From: Marthasterias glacialis
Lineage: Eukaryota > Echinodermata > Asteroidea > Forcipulatida > Asteriidae
DNA: 64,000 bases
Direction: 5' to 3'
Assembly (NCBI GenBank): GCA_911728455.2
Contig: OU452222.1
Span: 2,857,592-2,921,591, forward strand
Positions 1 to 12,632 of the stretch are shown piece by piece (position 1 is the first letter of the stretch; each line of letters begins with the position of its first letter). The notes beneath the pieces were generated by a model. It searched no databases. It worked only from the letters and a program-made list of their open reading frames with translations, and had not been told where the DNA came from. The translations under genes and the position numbers were made by a program.

Positions 1-3000
1 CCAGGGACCGCGGAGTGAGGACACCCCGAGGATGTCCAGTGCATACAGCCACGCTGTGTGTACGTCAACAATAGCCAAGGCCGCTACGTGTGTGCTGGAC
101 CGCAGCCAGCAAAGAAAAAAAAAAAAAACGCCGAAAAAAGAAGTCGGTAGCGCCAAGGCCAATAACTCCTTAAATAATGGGGCTAGAGGGAATTTTCTTG
201 TACCTGCAGTTAGCTGCCATAGTCCTGCATCCGAAAATCTGGTTTTCCCGGTCAGCCAAGGCCATCTTCCGCCTTAAAACGACCAGGGAGCGGGGCTGCT
301 CCGAATGTGCTTCAAACGCATGTCTAATGGCACTTTTGTACACAAAGCTGTAACAGAGTGAAAACAAGACTTAGCAACGGCTCTATCTCCCAAAGTATTG
401 ACGGAAAACTGACAAATCTGACACTGTTGGAAAGCCCTGCTCATGGGCTTTCCGAAAATGCCGGTCTTATGGCTGCAGGATAAATAGGGAGGATGCCAGG
501 GACCGCGGAGTGAGGACACCCCGAAAATGTCCAGTGCATACGGCCATGCTGTATGTACGTCAACAATAGCCAAGGCCGCTACGTGTGTGCTGGACCGCAG
601 CCAGCAAAAAAAAAAAAAAAAACGCCGAAAAAAGAAGTCGGCAGCGCCAAGGCCAATAACTCCACAAATAATAGGGCTAGAGGGAATTTTCTTGTACCTG
701 CAGTTAGCTGCCATAGTCCTGCATCCGAAAATCTGGTTTTCCCGGTCAGCCAGGGCCATCTTCCGCCTTAAAACGACCAGGGAGCGGGGCTGCTCCGAAT
801 GTGCTTCAAACGCATGTCTAATGGCACTTTTGTACACAAAGCTGTAACAGAGTGAAAACAAGACTTAGCAACGGCTCTATCTCCAAAAGTATTGACGGAA
901 AACTGACAAATCTGACACTGTTGGAAAGCCCTGCTCATGGGCTTTCCGAAAATGCCGGTCTTATGGCTGCAGGATAAATAGGGAGGATGCCAGGGACCGA
1001 GGAGTGAGGACACCCCGAGGATGTCCAGTGCATACGGCCATGCTGTATGTACGTCAACAATAGCCAAGGCCGCTACGTGTGTGCTGGACCGCAGCCAGCA
1101 AAAAAAAAAAAAAAAACGCCGAAAAAAGAAGTCGGCAGCGCCAAGGCCAATAACTCCACAAATAATGGGGCTAGAGGGAATTTTCTTGTACCTGCAGTTA
1201 GCTGCCATAGTCCTGCATCCGAAAATCTGGTTTTCCCGGTCAGCCAGGGCCATCTTCCGCCTTAAAACGACCAGGGAGCGGGGCTGCTCCGAATGTGCTT
1301 CAAACGCATGTCTAATGGCACTTTTGTACACAAAGCTGTAACAGAGTGAAAACAAGACTTAGCAACGGCTCTATCTCCAAAAGTATTGGCGGAAAACTGA
1401 CAAATCTGACACTGTTGGAAAGCCCTGCTCATGGGCTTTCCGAAAATGCCGGTCTTATGGCTGCAGGATAAATAGGGAGGATGCCAGGGACCGAGGAGTG
1501 AGGACACCCCGAGGATGTCCAGTGCATACGGCCATGCTGTATGTACGTCAACAATAGCCAAGGCCGCTACGTGTGTGCTGGACCGCAGACAGCAAAAAAA
1601 AAAAAAACGCCGAAAAAAGAAGTCGGCAGCGCCAAGGCCAATAACTCCTTAAATAATGGGGCTAGAGGGAATTTTCTTGTACCTGCAGTTAGCTGCCATA
1701 GTCCTGCATCCGAAAATCTGGTTTTCCCGGTCAGCCAGGGCCATCTTCCGCCTTAAAACGACCAGGGAACGGGGCTGCTCCGAATGTGCTTCAAACGCAT
1801 GTATAATGGCACTTTTGTACACGAAGCTGTAACAGAGTGAAAACAAGACTTAGCAACGGCTCTATCTCCCAAAGTATTGACGGAAAACTGACAAATCTGA
1901 CATTGTTGGAAAGCCCTGCTCATGGGCTCTCCGAAAATGCCGGTCTTATGGCTGCAGGATAAATAGGGAGGATGCCAGGGACCGCGGAGTGAGGACACCC
2001 CGAGGATGTCCAGTGCATACAGCCACGCTGTGTGTACGTCAACAATAGCTAAGGCAACTACGTGTGTGCTGGACCGCAGCCAGCAAAAAAAAAAAAAAAA
2101 AAAAAAACGCCGAAAAAAGAAGTCGGCAGCGCCAAGGCCAATAACTCCACAAATAATGGGGCTAGAGAGAATTTTTTTGTACCTGCAGTTAGCTGCCATA
2201 GTCCTGCATCCGAAAATCTGGTTTTCCCGGTCAGCCAGGGCCATCTTCCGCCTTAAAACGACCAGGGAGCGGGGCTGCTCCGAATGTGCTTCAAACGCAT
2301 GTCTAATGGCACTTTTGTACACAAAGCTGTAACAGAGTGAAAACAAGACTTAGCAACGGCTCTATCTCCCAAAGTATTGGCGGAAAACTGACAAATCTGA
2401 CACTGTTGGAAAGCCCTGCTCATGGGCTTTCTGAAAATGCCGGTCTTATGGCTGCAGCATAAATAGGGAGGATGCCAGGGACCGCGGAGTGAGGACACCC
2501 CGAGGATGTCCAGTGCATACGGCCATGCTGTATGTACGTCAACAATAGCCAAGGCCGCTACGTGTGTGCTGGACCGCAGCCAGCAAAAAAAAAAAAAAAA
2601 ACGCCGAAAAAAGAAGTCGGCAGCGCCAAGGCCAATAACTCCTTAAATAATGGGGCTAGAGGGAATTTTCTTGTACCTGCAGTTAGCTGCCATAGTCCTG
2701 CATCCGAAAATCTGGTTTTCCCGGTCAGCCAGGGCCATCTTCCGCCTTAAAACGACCAGGGAGCGGGGCTGCTCCGAATGTGCTTCAAACGCATGTCTAA
2801 TGGCACTTTTGTACACAAAGCTGTAACAGAGTGAAAACAAGACTTAGCAACGGCTCTATCTCCAAAAGTATTGACGGAAAACTGACAAATCCGACACTGT
2901 TGGAAAGCCCTGCTCATGGGCTTTCCGAAAATGCCGGTCTTATGGCTGCAGGATAAATAGGGAGGATGCCAGGGACCGCGGAGTGAGGACACCCCGAGGA

Positions 3001-5448
3001 TGTCCAGTGCATACAGCCACGCTGTGTGTACGTCAACAATAGCTAAGGCAACTACGTGTGTGCTGGACCGCAGCCAGCAAAAAAAAAAAAAAAAAAAAAA
3101 CGCCGAAAAAAGAAGTCGGCAGCGCCAAGGCCAATAACTCCACAAATAATGGGGCTAGAGAGAATTTTTTTGTACCTGCAGTTAGCTGCCATAGTCCTGC
3201 ATCCGAAAATCTGGTTTTCCCGGTCAGCCAGGGCCATCTTCCGCCTTGAAACGACCAGGGAGCGGGGCTGCTCCGAATGTGCTTCAAACGCATGTCTAAT
3301 GGCACTTTTGTACACAAAGCTGTAACAGAGTGAAAACAAGACTTAGCAACGGCTCTATTTCCCAAAGTATTGGCGGAAAACTGACAAATCTGACACTGTT
3401 GGAAAGCCCTGCTCATGGGCTTTCCGAAAATGCCGGTCTTATGGCTGCAGGATAAATAGGGAGGATGCCAGGGACCGCGGAGTGAGGACACCCCGAGGAT
3501 GTCCAGTGCATACGGCCATGCTGTATGTACGTCAACAATAGCCAAGGCCGCTACGTGTGTGCTGGACCGCAGCCAGCAAAAAAAAAAAAAAAAAAACGCC
3601 GAAAAAAGAAGTCGGCAGCGCCAAGGCCAATAACTCCACAAATAATGGGGCTAGAGGGAATTTTCTTGTACCTGCAGTTAGCTGCCATAGTCCTGCATCC
3701 GAAAATCTGGTTTTCCCGGTCAGCCAAGGCCATCTTCCGCCTTAAAACGACCAGGGAGCGGGGCTGCTCCGAATGTGCTTCAAACGCATGTCTAATGGCA
3801 CTTTTGTACACAAAGCTGTAACAGAGTGAAAACAAGACTTAGCAACGGCTCTATCTCCCAAAGTATTGACGGAAAACTGACAAATCTGACACTGTTGGAA
3901 AGCCCTGCTCATGGGCTTTCCGAAAATGCCGGTCTTATGGCTGCAGGATAAATAGGGAGGATGCCAGGGACCGCGGAGTGAGGACACCCCTAAAATGTCC
4001 AGTGCATACGGCCATGCTGTATGTACGTCAACAATAGCCAAGGCCGCTACGTGTGCTGGACCGCAGCCAGCAAAAAAAAAAAAAAAAAAACGCCGAAAAA
4101 AGAAGTCGGCAGCGCCAAGGCCAATAACTCCACAAATAATGGGGCTAGAGGGAATTTTCTTGTACCTGCAGTTAGCTGCTATAGTCCTGCATCCGAAAAT
4201 CTGGTTTTCCCGGTCAGCCAGGGCAATCTTCCGCCTTAAAACGACCAGGGAGCGGGGCTGCTCCGAATGTGCTTCAAACGCATGTCTAATGGCACTTTTG
4301 TACACAAAGCTGTAACAGAGTGAAAACAAGACTTAGCAACGGCTCTATCTCCCAGAGTATTGGCGGAAAACTGACAAATCTGACACTGTTGGAAAGCCCT
4401 GCTCATGGGCTTTCCGAAAATGCCGGTCTTATGGCTGCAGCATAAATAGGGAGGATGCCAGGGACCGCGGAGTGAGGACACCCCGAGGATGTCCAGTGCA
4501 TACGGCCATGCTGTATGTACGTCAACAATAGTTAAGGCCGCTACGTGTGTGCTGGACCGCAGCCAGCAAAAAAAAAAAAAAAAACGCCGAAAAAAGAAGT
4601 CGGCAGCACCAAGGCCAATAACTCCACAAATAATGGGGCTAAAAGAAATTTTCTTGTACCTGCAGTTAGCTGCCATAGTCCTGCATCCGAAAATCTGGTT
4701 TTCCCGGTCAGCCAGGGCCATCTTCCGCCTTGAAACGACCAGGGAGCGGGGCTGCTCCGAATGTGCTTCAAACGCATGTCTAATGGCACTTTTGTACACA
4801 AAGCTGTAACAGAGTGAAAACAAGACTTAGCAACGGCTCTATTTCCCAAAGTATTGGCGGAAAACTGACAAATCTGACACTGTTGGAAAGCCCTGCTCAT
4901 GGGCTTTCCGAAAATGCCGGTCTTATGGCTGCAGGATAAATAGGGAGGATGCCAGGGACCGCGGAGTGAGGACACCCCGAGGATGTCCAGTGCATACGGC
5001 CATGCTGTATGTACGTCAACAATAGCCAAGGCCGCTACGTGTGTGCTGGACCGCAGCCAGCAAAAAAAAAAAAAAAAAAAACGCCGAAAAAAGAAGTCGG
5101 CAGCGCCAAGGCCAATAACTCCACAAATAATGGGGCTAGAGGGAATTTTCTTGTACCTGCAGTTAGCTGCCATAGTCCTGCATCCGAAAATCTGGTTTTC
5201 CCGGTCAGCCAAGGCCATCTTCCGCCTTAAAACGACCAGGGAGCGGGGCTGCTCCGAATGTGCTTCAAACGCATGTCTAATGGCACTTTTGTACACAAAG
5301 CTGTAACAGAGTGAAAACAAGACTTAGCAACGGCTCTATCTCCCAAAGTATTGACGGAAAACTGACAAATCTGACACTGTTGGAAAGCCCTGCTCATGGG
5401 CTTTCCGAAAATGCCGGTCTTATGGCTGCAGGATAAATAGGGAGGATG
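1..5448 (+). repeat. Array block, units 1-11
   Basis: Units start at 1, 496, 990, 1484, 1975, 2475, 2969, 3468, 3964, 4458 and 4952. Units 4-5 and 6-7 form a repeated dimer of 991-994 bp. Units 4 and 6 share aactccttaaataatgg, also present in unit 1. Units 5 and 7 share the gccacgctgtgtg form, gctaaggcaactacg and gagagaatttttttg. Units 3 and 4 share accgaggag, which removes the SacII-type site. Unit 9 carries cccctaaaatg, seen again in units 15 and 19, and has lost two bases from the gtgtgtgctgg run. Unit 10 has gcaccaagg with ctaaaagaaat, an allele pair that recurs in units 27, 29, 33 and 45. Confidence 0.9.
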
Positions 5449-8400
5449 CCAGGGACCGCGGAGTGAGGACACCCCGAGGATGTCCAGTACATACGGCCAT
5501 GCTGTATGTACGTCAACAATAGCCAAGGCCGCTACGTGTGTGCTGGACCGCAGCCAGCAAAAAAAAAAAAAAAACGCCGAAAAAAGAAGTCGACAGCGCC
5601 AAGGCCAATAACTCCACAAATAATGGGGCTAGAGGGAATTTTCTTGTACCTGCAGTTAGCTGCCATAGTCCTGCATTCGAAAATCTGGTTTTCCCGGTCA
5701 GCCAGGGCCATCTTCCGCCTTAAAACGACCAGGGAGCGGGGCTGCTCCGAATGTGCTTCAAACGCATGTCTAATGGCACTTTTGTACACAAAGCTGTAAC
5801 AGAGTGAAAACAAGACTTAGCAACGGCTCTATCTCCCAAAGTATTGACGGAAAACTGACAAATCTGACACTGTTGGAAAGCCCTGCTCATAGGCTTTCCG
5901 AAAATGCCGGTCTTATGGCTGCAGGATAAATAGGGAGGATGCCAGGGACCGCGGAGTGAGGACACCCCGAAAATGTCCAGTGCATACGGCCATGCTGTAT
6001 GTACGTCAACAATAGTTAAGGCCGCTTCGTGTGTGCTGGACCGCAGCCAGCAAAAAAAAAAAAAAAAAACGCCGAAAAAAGAAGTCGGCAGCGCCAAGGC
6101 CAATAACTCCACAAATAATGGGGCTAGAGGGAATTTTCTTGTACCTGCATTTAGCTGCCATAGTCCTGCATCCGAAAATCTGGTTTTCCCGGTCAGCCAG
6201 GGCCATCTTCCGCCTTAAAACGACCAGGGAGCGGGGCTGCTCCGAATGTGCTTCAAACGCATGTCTAATGGCACTTTTGTACACAAAACTGTAACAGAGT
6301 GAAAACAAGACTTAGCAACGGCTCTATCTCCCAAAGTATTGGCGGAAAACTGAAAAATCTGACACTGTTGGAAAGCCCTGCTCATGGGCTTTCCGAAAAT
6401 GCCGGTCTTATGGCTGCAGCATAAATAGGGAGGATGCCAGGGACCGCGGAGTGAGGACACCCCGAAGATGTCCAGTGCATACGGCCATGCTGTATGTACG
6501 TCAACAATAGCCAAGGCCGCTACGTGTGTGCTGGACCGCAGCCAGCAAAAAAAAAAAAAAAAAAACGCCGAAAAAAGAAGTCGGCAGCGCCAAGGCCAAT
6601 AACTCCACAAATAATGGGGCTAGAGGAAATTTTCCTGTACCTGCAGTTAGCTGCCATAGTCCTGCATCCGAAAATCTGGTTTTCCCGGTCAGCCAAGGCC
6701 ATCTTCCGCCTTGAAACGACCAGGGAGCGGGGCTGCTCCGAATGTGCTTCAAACGCATGTCTAATGGCACTTTTGTACACAAAGCTGTAACAGAGTGAAA
6801 ACAAGACTTAGCAACGGCTCTATCTCCCAAAGTATTGACGGAAAACTGACAAATCTGACACTGTTGGAAAGCCCTGCTCATGGGCTTTCCGAAAATGCCG
6901 GTCTTATGGCTGCAGGATAAATAGGGAGGATGCCAGGGACCGCGGAGTGAGGACACCCCTAAAATGTCCAGTGCATACGGCCATGCTGTATGTACGTCAA
7001 CAATAGCCAAGGCCGCTACGTGTGTGCTGGACCGCAGCCAGAAAAAAAAAAAAAAAAAAAACGCCGAAAAAAGAAGTCGGCAGCGCCAAGGCCAATAACT
7101 CCACAAATAATGGGGCTAGAGGGAATTTTCTTGTACCTGCAGTTAGCTGCCATAGTCCTGCATCCGAAAATCTGGTTTTCCCGGTCAGCCAAGGCCATCT
7201 TCCGCCTTAAAACGACCAGGGAGCGGGGCTGCTCCGAATGTGCTTCAAACGCATGTCTAATGGCACTTTTGTACACAAAGCTGTAACAGAGTGAAAACAA
7301 GACTTAGCAACGGCTCTATCTCCCAAAGTATTGACGGAAAACTGACAAATCTGACACTGTTGGAAAGCCCTGCTCATGGGCTTTCCGAAAATGCCGGTCT
7401 TATGGCTGCAGGATAAATAGGGAGGATGCCAGGGACCGCGGAGTGAGGACACCCCGAGGATGTCCAGTACATACGGCCATGCTGTATGTACGTCAACAAT
7501 AGCCAAGGCCGCTACGTGTGTGCTGGACCGCAGCCAGCAAAAAAAAAAAAAAAAACGCCGAAAAAAGAAGTCGACAGCGCCAAGGCCAATAACTCCACAA
7601 ATAATGGGGCTAGAGGGAATTTTCTTGTACCTGCAGTTAGCTGCCATAGTCCTGCATTCGAAAATCTGGTTTTCCCGGTCAGCCAGGGCCATCTTCCGCC
7701 TTAAAACGACCAGGGAGCGGGGCTGCTCCGAATGTGCTTCAAACGCATGTCTAATGGCACTTTTGTACACAAAGCTGTAACAGAGTGAAAACAAGACTTA
7801 GCAACGGCTCTATCTCCCAAAGTATTGACGGAAAACTGACAAATCTGACACTGTTGGAAAGCCCTGCTCATAGGCTTTCCGAAAATGCCGGTCTGATGGC
7901 TGCAGGATAAATAGGGAGGATGCCAGGGACCGCGGAGTGAGGACACCCCGAAAATGTCCAGTGCATACGGCCATGCTGTATGTACGTCAACAATAGTTAA
8001 GGCCGCTTCGTGTGTGCTGGACCGCAGCCAGCAAAAAAAAAAAAAAAAAACGCCGAAAAAAGAAGTCGGCAGCGCCAAGGCCAATAACTCCACAAATAAT
8101 GGGGCTAGAGGGAATTTTCTTGTACCTGCATTTAGCTGCCATAGTCCTGCATCCGAAAATCTGGTTTTCCCGGTCAGCCAGGGCCATCTTCCGCCTTAAA
8201 ACGACCAGGGAGCGGGGCTGCTCCGAATGTGCTTCAAACGCATGTCTAATGGCACTTTTGTACACAAAGCTGTAACAGAGTGAAAACAAGACTTAGCAAC
8301 GGCTCTATCTCCCAAAGTATTGGCGGAAAACTGACAAATCTGACACTGTTGGAAAGCCCTGCTCATGGGCTTTCCGAAAATGCCGGTCTTATGGCTGCAG

Positions 8401-10398
8401 CATAAATAGGGAGGATGCCAGGGACCGCGGAGTGAGGACACCCCGAAGATGTCCAGTGCATACGGCCATGCTGTATGTACGTCAACAATAGCCAAGGCCG
8501 CTACGTGTGTGCTGGACCGCAGGCAGCAAAAAAAAAAAAAAAAAAAACGCCGAAAAAAGAAGTCGGCAGCGCCAAGGCCAATAACTCCACAAATAATGGG
8601 GCTAGAGGAAATTTTCTTGTACCTGCAGTTAGCTGCCATAGTCCTGCATCCGAAAATCTGGTTTTCCCGGTCAGCCAAGGCCATCTTCCGCCTTAAAACG
8701 ACCAGGGAGCGGGGCTGCTCCGAATGTGCTTCAAACGCATGTCTAATGGCACTTTTGTACACAAAGCTGTAACAGAGTGAAAACAAGACTTAGCAACGGC
8801 TCTATCTCCCAAAGTATTGACGGAAAACTGACAAATCTGACACTGTTGGAAAGCCCTGCTCATGGGCTTTCCGAAAATGCCGGTCTTATGGCTGCAGGAT
8901 AAATAGGGAGGATGCCAGGGACCGCGGAGTGAGGACACCCCTAAAATGTCCAGTGCATACGGCCATGCTGTATGTACGTCAACAATAGCCAAGGCCGCTA
9001 CGTGTGTGCTGGACCGCAGCCAGCAAAAAAAAAAAAAAAACGCCGAAAAAAGAAGTCGACAGCGCCAAGGCCAATAACTCCACAAATAATGGGGCTAGAG
9101 GGAATTTTCTTGTACCTGCAGTTAGCTGCCATAGTCCTGCATTCGAAAATCTGGTTTTCCCGGTCAGCCAGGGCCATCTTCCGCCTTAAAACGACCAGGG
9201 AGCGGGGCTGCTCCGAATGTGCTTCAAACGCATGTCTAATGGCACTTTTGTACACAAAGCTGTAACAGAGTGAAAACAAGACTTAGCAACGGCTCTATCT
9301 CCCAAAGTATTGACGGAAAACTGACAAATCTGACACTGTTGGAAAGCCCTGCTCATAGGCTTTCCGAAAATGCCGGTCTTATGGCTGCAGGATAAATAGG
9401 GAGGATGCCAGGGACCGCGGAGTGAGGACACCCCGAAAATGTCCAGTGCATACGGCCATGCTGTATGTACGTCAACAATAGTTAAGGCCGCTTCGTGTGT
9501 GCTGGACCGCAGCCAGCAAAAAAAAAAAAAAAAAAACGCCGAAAAAAGAAGTCGGCAGCGCCAAGGCCAATAACTCCACAAATAATGGGGCTAGAGGGAA
9601 TTTTCTTGTACCTGCATTTAGCTGCCATAGTCCTGCATCCGAAAATCTGGTTTTCCCGGTCAGCCAGGGCCATCTTCCGCCTTAAAACGACCAGGGAGCG
9701 GGGCTGCTCCGAATGTGCTTCAAACGCATGTCTAATGGCACTTTTGTACACAAAACTGTAACAGAGTGAAAACAAGACTTAGCAACGGCTCTATCTCCCA
9801 AAGTATTGGCGGAAAACTGACAAATCTGACACTGTTGGAAAGCCCTGCTCATGGGCTTTCCGAAAATGCCGGTCTTATGGCTGCAGCATAAATAGGGAGG
9901 ATGCCAGGGACCGCGGAGTGAGGACACCCCGAAGATGTCCAGTGCATACGGCCATGCTGTATGTACGTCAACAATAGCCAAGGCCGCTACGTGTGTGCTG
10001 GACCGCAGCCAGCAAAAAAAAAAAAAAAAAACGCCGAAAAAAGAAGTCGGCAGCGCCAAGGCCAATAACTCCACAAATAATGGGGCTAGAGGAAATTTTC
10101 TTGTACCTGCAGTTAGCTGCCATAGTCCTGCATCCGAAAATCTGGTTTTCCCGGTCAGCCAAGGCCATCTTCCGCCTTAAAACGACCAGGGAGCGGGGCT
10201 GCTCCGAATGTGCTTCAAACGCATGTCTAATGGCACTTTTGTACACAAAGCTGTAACAGAGTGAAAACAAGACTTAGCAACGGCTCTATCTCCCAAAGTA
10301 TTGACGGAAAACTGACAAATCCGACACTGTTGGAAAGCCCTGCTCATGGGCTTTCCGAAAATGCCGGTCTTATGGCTGCAGGATAAATAGGGAGGATG
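5449..10398 (+). repeat. Array block, units 12-21: tetramer/trimer higher-order repeat
   Basis: Units start at 5449, 5942, 6437, 6933, 7429, 7923, 8418, 8915, 9408 and 9904. Units 12, 16 and 19 share a SalI site (gtcgac at 5589, 7570 and 9055), ctgcattcg and ctcataggc. Units 13, 17 and 20 share gttaaggccgcttcg and cctgcatttagc. Units 14, 18 and 21 share ccgaagatg. Spacing is 1,980-1,981 bp (four units) between the first and second sets and 1,485-1,486 bp (three units) between the second and third. The fourth-type unit, 15, with cccctaaaatg, is fused into unit 19 instead of standing alone. Units 13 and 20 also share cacaaaactg, which unit 17 lacks. Confidence 0.9.
8915..9407 (+). repeat. Chimeric monomer (unit 19)
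   Basis: The first part carries cccctaaaatg and cagtgcatac, as in unit 15. The rest carries gtcgac, ctgcattcg and ctcataggc, as in units 12 and 16. The switch lies between about 8955 and 9055. The simplest history is an unequal exchange between a unit-15-type and a unit-16-type monomer, which turned a four-unit repeat into a three-unit one. Gene conversion is a possible alternative. Confidence 0.8.
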
Positions 10399-12414
10399 CC
10401 AGGGACCGCGGAGTGAGGACACCCCGAAAATGTCCAGTGCATACGGCCATGCTGTATGTACGTCAACAATAGCCAAGGCCGCTACGTGTGTGCTGGACCG
10501 CAGCCAGCAAAAAAAAAAAAAAAAACCGCCGAAAAAAGAAGTCGGCAGCGCCAAGGCCAATAACTCCACAAATAATAGGGCTAGAGGGAATTTTCTTGTA
10601 CCTGCAGTTAGCTGCCATAGTCCTGCATCCGAAAATCTGGTTTTCCCGGTCAGCCAGGGCCATCTTCCGCCTTAAAACGACCAGGGAGCGGGGCTGCTCC
10701 GAATGTGCTTCAAACGCATGTCTAATGGCACTTTTGTACACAAAGCTGTAACAGAGTGAAAACAAGACTTAGCAACGGCTCTATCTCCCAAAGTATTGGC
10801 GGAAAACTGACAAATTTGACACTGTTGGAAAGCCCTGCTCATGGGCTTTCCGAAAATGCCGGTCTTATGGCTGCAGGATAAATAGGGAGGATGCCAGGGA
10901 CCGCGGAGTGAGGACACCCCGAGGATGTCCAGTGCATACAGCCACGCTGTGTGTACGTCAACAATAGCCAAGGCCGTTACGTGTGTGCTGGACCGCAGCC
11001 AGCAAAAAAAAAAAAAAAAACGCCGAAAAAAGAAGTCGGTAGCGCCAAGGCCAATAACTCCACAAATAATGGGGCTAGAGGGAATTTTCTTGTACCTGCA
11101 GTTAGCTGCCATAGTCCTGCATCCGAAAATTTGGTTTTCCCGGTCAGCCAAGGCCATCTTCCGCCTTAAAACGACCAGGGAGCGGGGCTGCTCCGAATGT
11201 GCTTCAAACGCATGTCTAATGGCACTTTTGTACACAAAGCTGTAACAGAGTGAAAACAAGACTTAGCAACGGCTCTATCTCCCAAAGTATTGACGGAAAA
11301 CTGACAAATCTGACACTGTTGGAAAGCTCTGCTCATGGGCTTTCCGAAAATGCCGGTCTTATGGCTGCAGGATAAATAGGGAGGATGCCAGGGACCGCGG
11401 AGTGAGGACACCCCGAAAATGTCCAGTGCATACGGCCATGCTGTATGTACGTCAACAATAGCCAAGGCCGCTACGTGTGTGCTGGACCGCAGCCAGCAAA
11501 AAAAAAAAAAAAAACGCCGAAAAAAGAAGTCGGCAGCGCCAAGGCCAATAACTCCACAAATAATAGGGCTAGAGGGAATTTTCTTGTACCTGCAGTTAGC
11601 TGCCATAGTCCTGCATCCGAAAATCTGGTTTTCCCGGTCAGCCAGGGCCATCTTCCGCCCTAAAACGACCAGGGAGCGGGGCTGCTCCGAATGTGCTTCA
11701 AACGCATGTCTAATGGCACTTTTGTACACAAAGCTGTAACAGAGTGAAAACAAGACTTAGCAACGGCTCTATCTCCCAAAGTATTGGCGGAAAACTGACA
11801 AATCTGACACTGTTGGAAAGCCCTGCTCATGGGCTTTCCGAAAATGCCGGTCTTATGGCTGCAGCATAAATAGGGAGGATGCCAGGGACCGCGGAGTGAG
11901 GACACCCCGAGGATGTCCAGTGCATACGGCCATGCTGTATGTACGTCAACAATAGCCAAGGCCGCTACGTGTGTGCTGGACCGCAGCCAGCAAAAAAAAA
12001 AAAAAACGCCGAAAAAAGAAGTCGGCAGCGCCAAGGCCAATAACTCCACAAATAATGGGGCTAGAGGGAATTTTCTTGTACCTGCAGTTAGCTGCCATAG
12101 TCCTGCATCCGAAAATCTGGTTTTCCCGGTCAGCCAGGGCCATCTTCCGCCTTAAAACGACCAGGGAGCGGGGCTGCTCCGAATGTGCTTCAAACGCATG
12201 TCTAATGGCACTTTTGTACACAAAGCTGTAACAGAGTGAAAACAAGACTTAGCAACGGCTCTATCTCCCAAAGTATTGACGGAAAACTGACAAATCTGAC
12301 ACTGTTGGAAAGCCCTGCTCATGGGCTTTCCGAAAATGCCGGTCTTATGGCTGCAGGATAAATAGGGAGGATGCCAGGGACCGCGGAGTGAGGACACCCC
12401 GAGGATGTCCAGTG

Positions 12415-12433
12415 CATACGGCCATGCTGTATG
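12415..12433 (+). other. Stem-loop 1 of the monomer (7-bp stem, 5-base loop)
   Basis: CATACGG pairs with CTGTATG around the loop CCATG, with one G-U pair. A second allele found in many monomers reads CATACAG and CTGTGTG, for example at 42-60. It still pairs over seven positions, again with one wobble but at a different place. A stem of this size is expected by chance in 495 bp, so only the linked two-site change makes it notable. A minority of monomers break the end of the stem (gtggatacgg, gtgcgtacgg with ctctatg). Confidence 0.5.
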
Positions 12434-12465
12434 TACGTCAACAATAGCCAAGGCCGCTACGTGTG

Positions 12466-12484
12466 TGCTGGACCGCAGCCAGCA
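12466..12484 (+). other. Stem-loop 2, directly before the A tract
   Basis: TGCTGG and CCAGCA form a perfect 6-bp stem around the loop ACCGCAG, and the last A of the stem is the first base of the A tract. A few monomers alter it: ggactgcag in units 95, 96 and 111, ggaccccag in units 59 and 65, and ccagaaaa in units 15, 88 and 120. The stem alone is not statistically unusual. Confidence 0.45.
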
Positions 12485-12501
12485 AAAAAAAAAAAAAAAA
12501 A
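12484..12501 (+). repeat. Variable poly(A) tract (T tract on the minus strand)
   Basis: This reference tract is 18 A. Among monomers with a pure tract the length runs from 13 (unit 126, near 62067) to 24 (units 70, 79, 81 and 82). The tract explains most of the 490-501 bp spread in monomer length. Three interrupted forms are heritable: cagcataaa (for example units 38, 41, 52, 63, 91, 92, 106, 107, 116 and 123), agcaaaaagcaaaaa with or without a further internal C (units 44, 53, 55, 59, 65, 68, 90, 97-100, 105, 112, 113, 118, 119, 125 and 128), and a single G in unit 1. Long pure tracts are slippage-prone and disfavour nucleosomes. Confidence 0.95.
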
Positions 12502-12502
12502 C

Positions 12503-12521
12503 GCCGAAAAAAGAAGTCGGC
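12503..12521 (-). terminator. Stem-loop 3 beside the T tract; possible minus-strand terminator
   Basis: GCCGA and TCGGC form a perfect 5-bp stem around a purine loop of nine bases. Read on the minus strand, this hairpin lies one base upstream of a run of 13 or more T, the arrangement at which RNA polymerase III usually stops. The T run alone would be sufficient. No A-box or B-box promoter was recognised, so the terminator reading is a weak inference from layout only. Units 1 and 23 have TCGGT, which keeps the stem as a G-U pair. Confidence 0.2.
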
Positions 12522-12632
12522 AGCGCCAAGGCCAATAACTCCACAAATAATGGGGCTAGAGGGAATTTTCTTGTACCTGCAGTTAGCTGCCATAGTCCTG
12601 CATCCGAAAATCTGGTTTTCCCGGTCAGCCAG

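Noticed and set aside
12412-12440. 5S rRNA gene start (gcatacggccat resembles the 5S 5' end)
   Set aside because: Only about ten bases agree. The box A, intermediate element and box C regions of 5S do not follow, and the second allele abolishes the likeness.
12484-12501. A tract as the tail of a SINE or LINE copy
   Set aside because: No target-site duplication, Pol III promoter boxes or reverse-transcriptase sequence flank it, and it sits at the same place in every monomer. An ancient retroposon origin of the monomer cannot be excluded.
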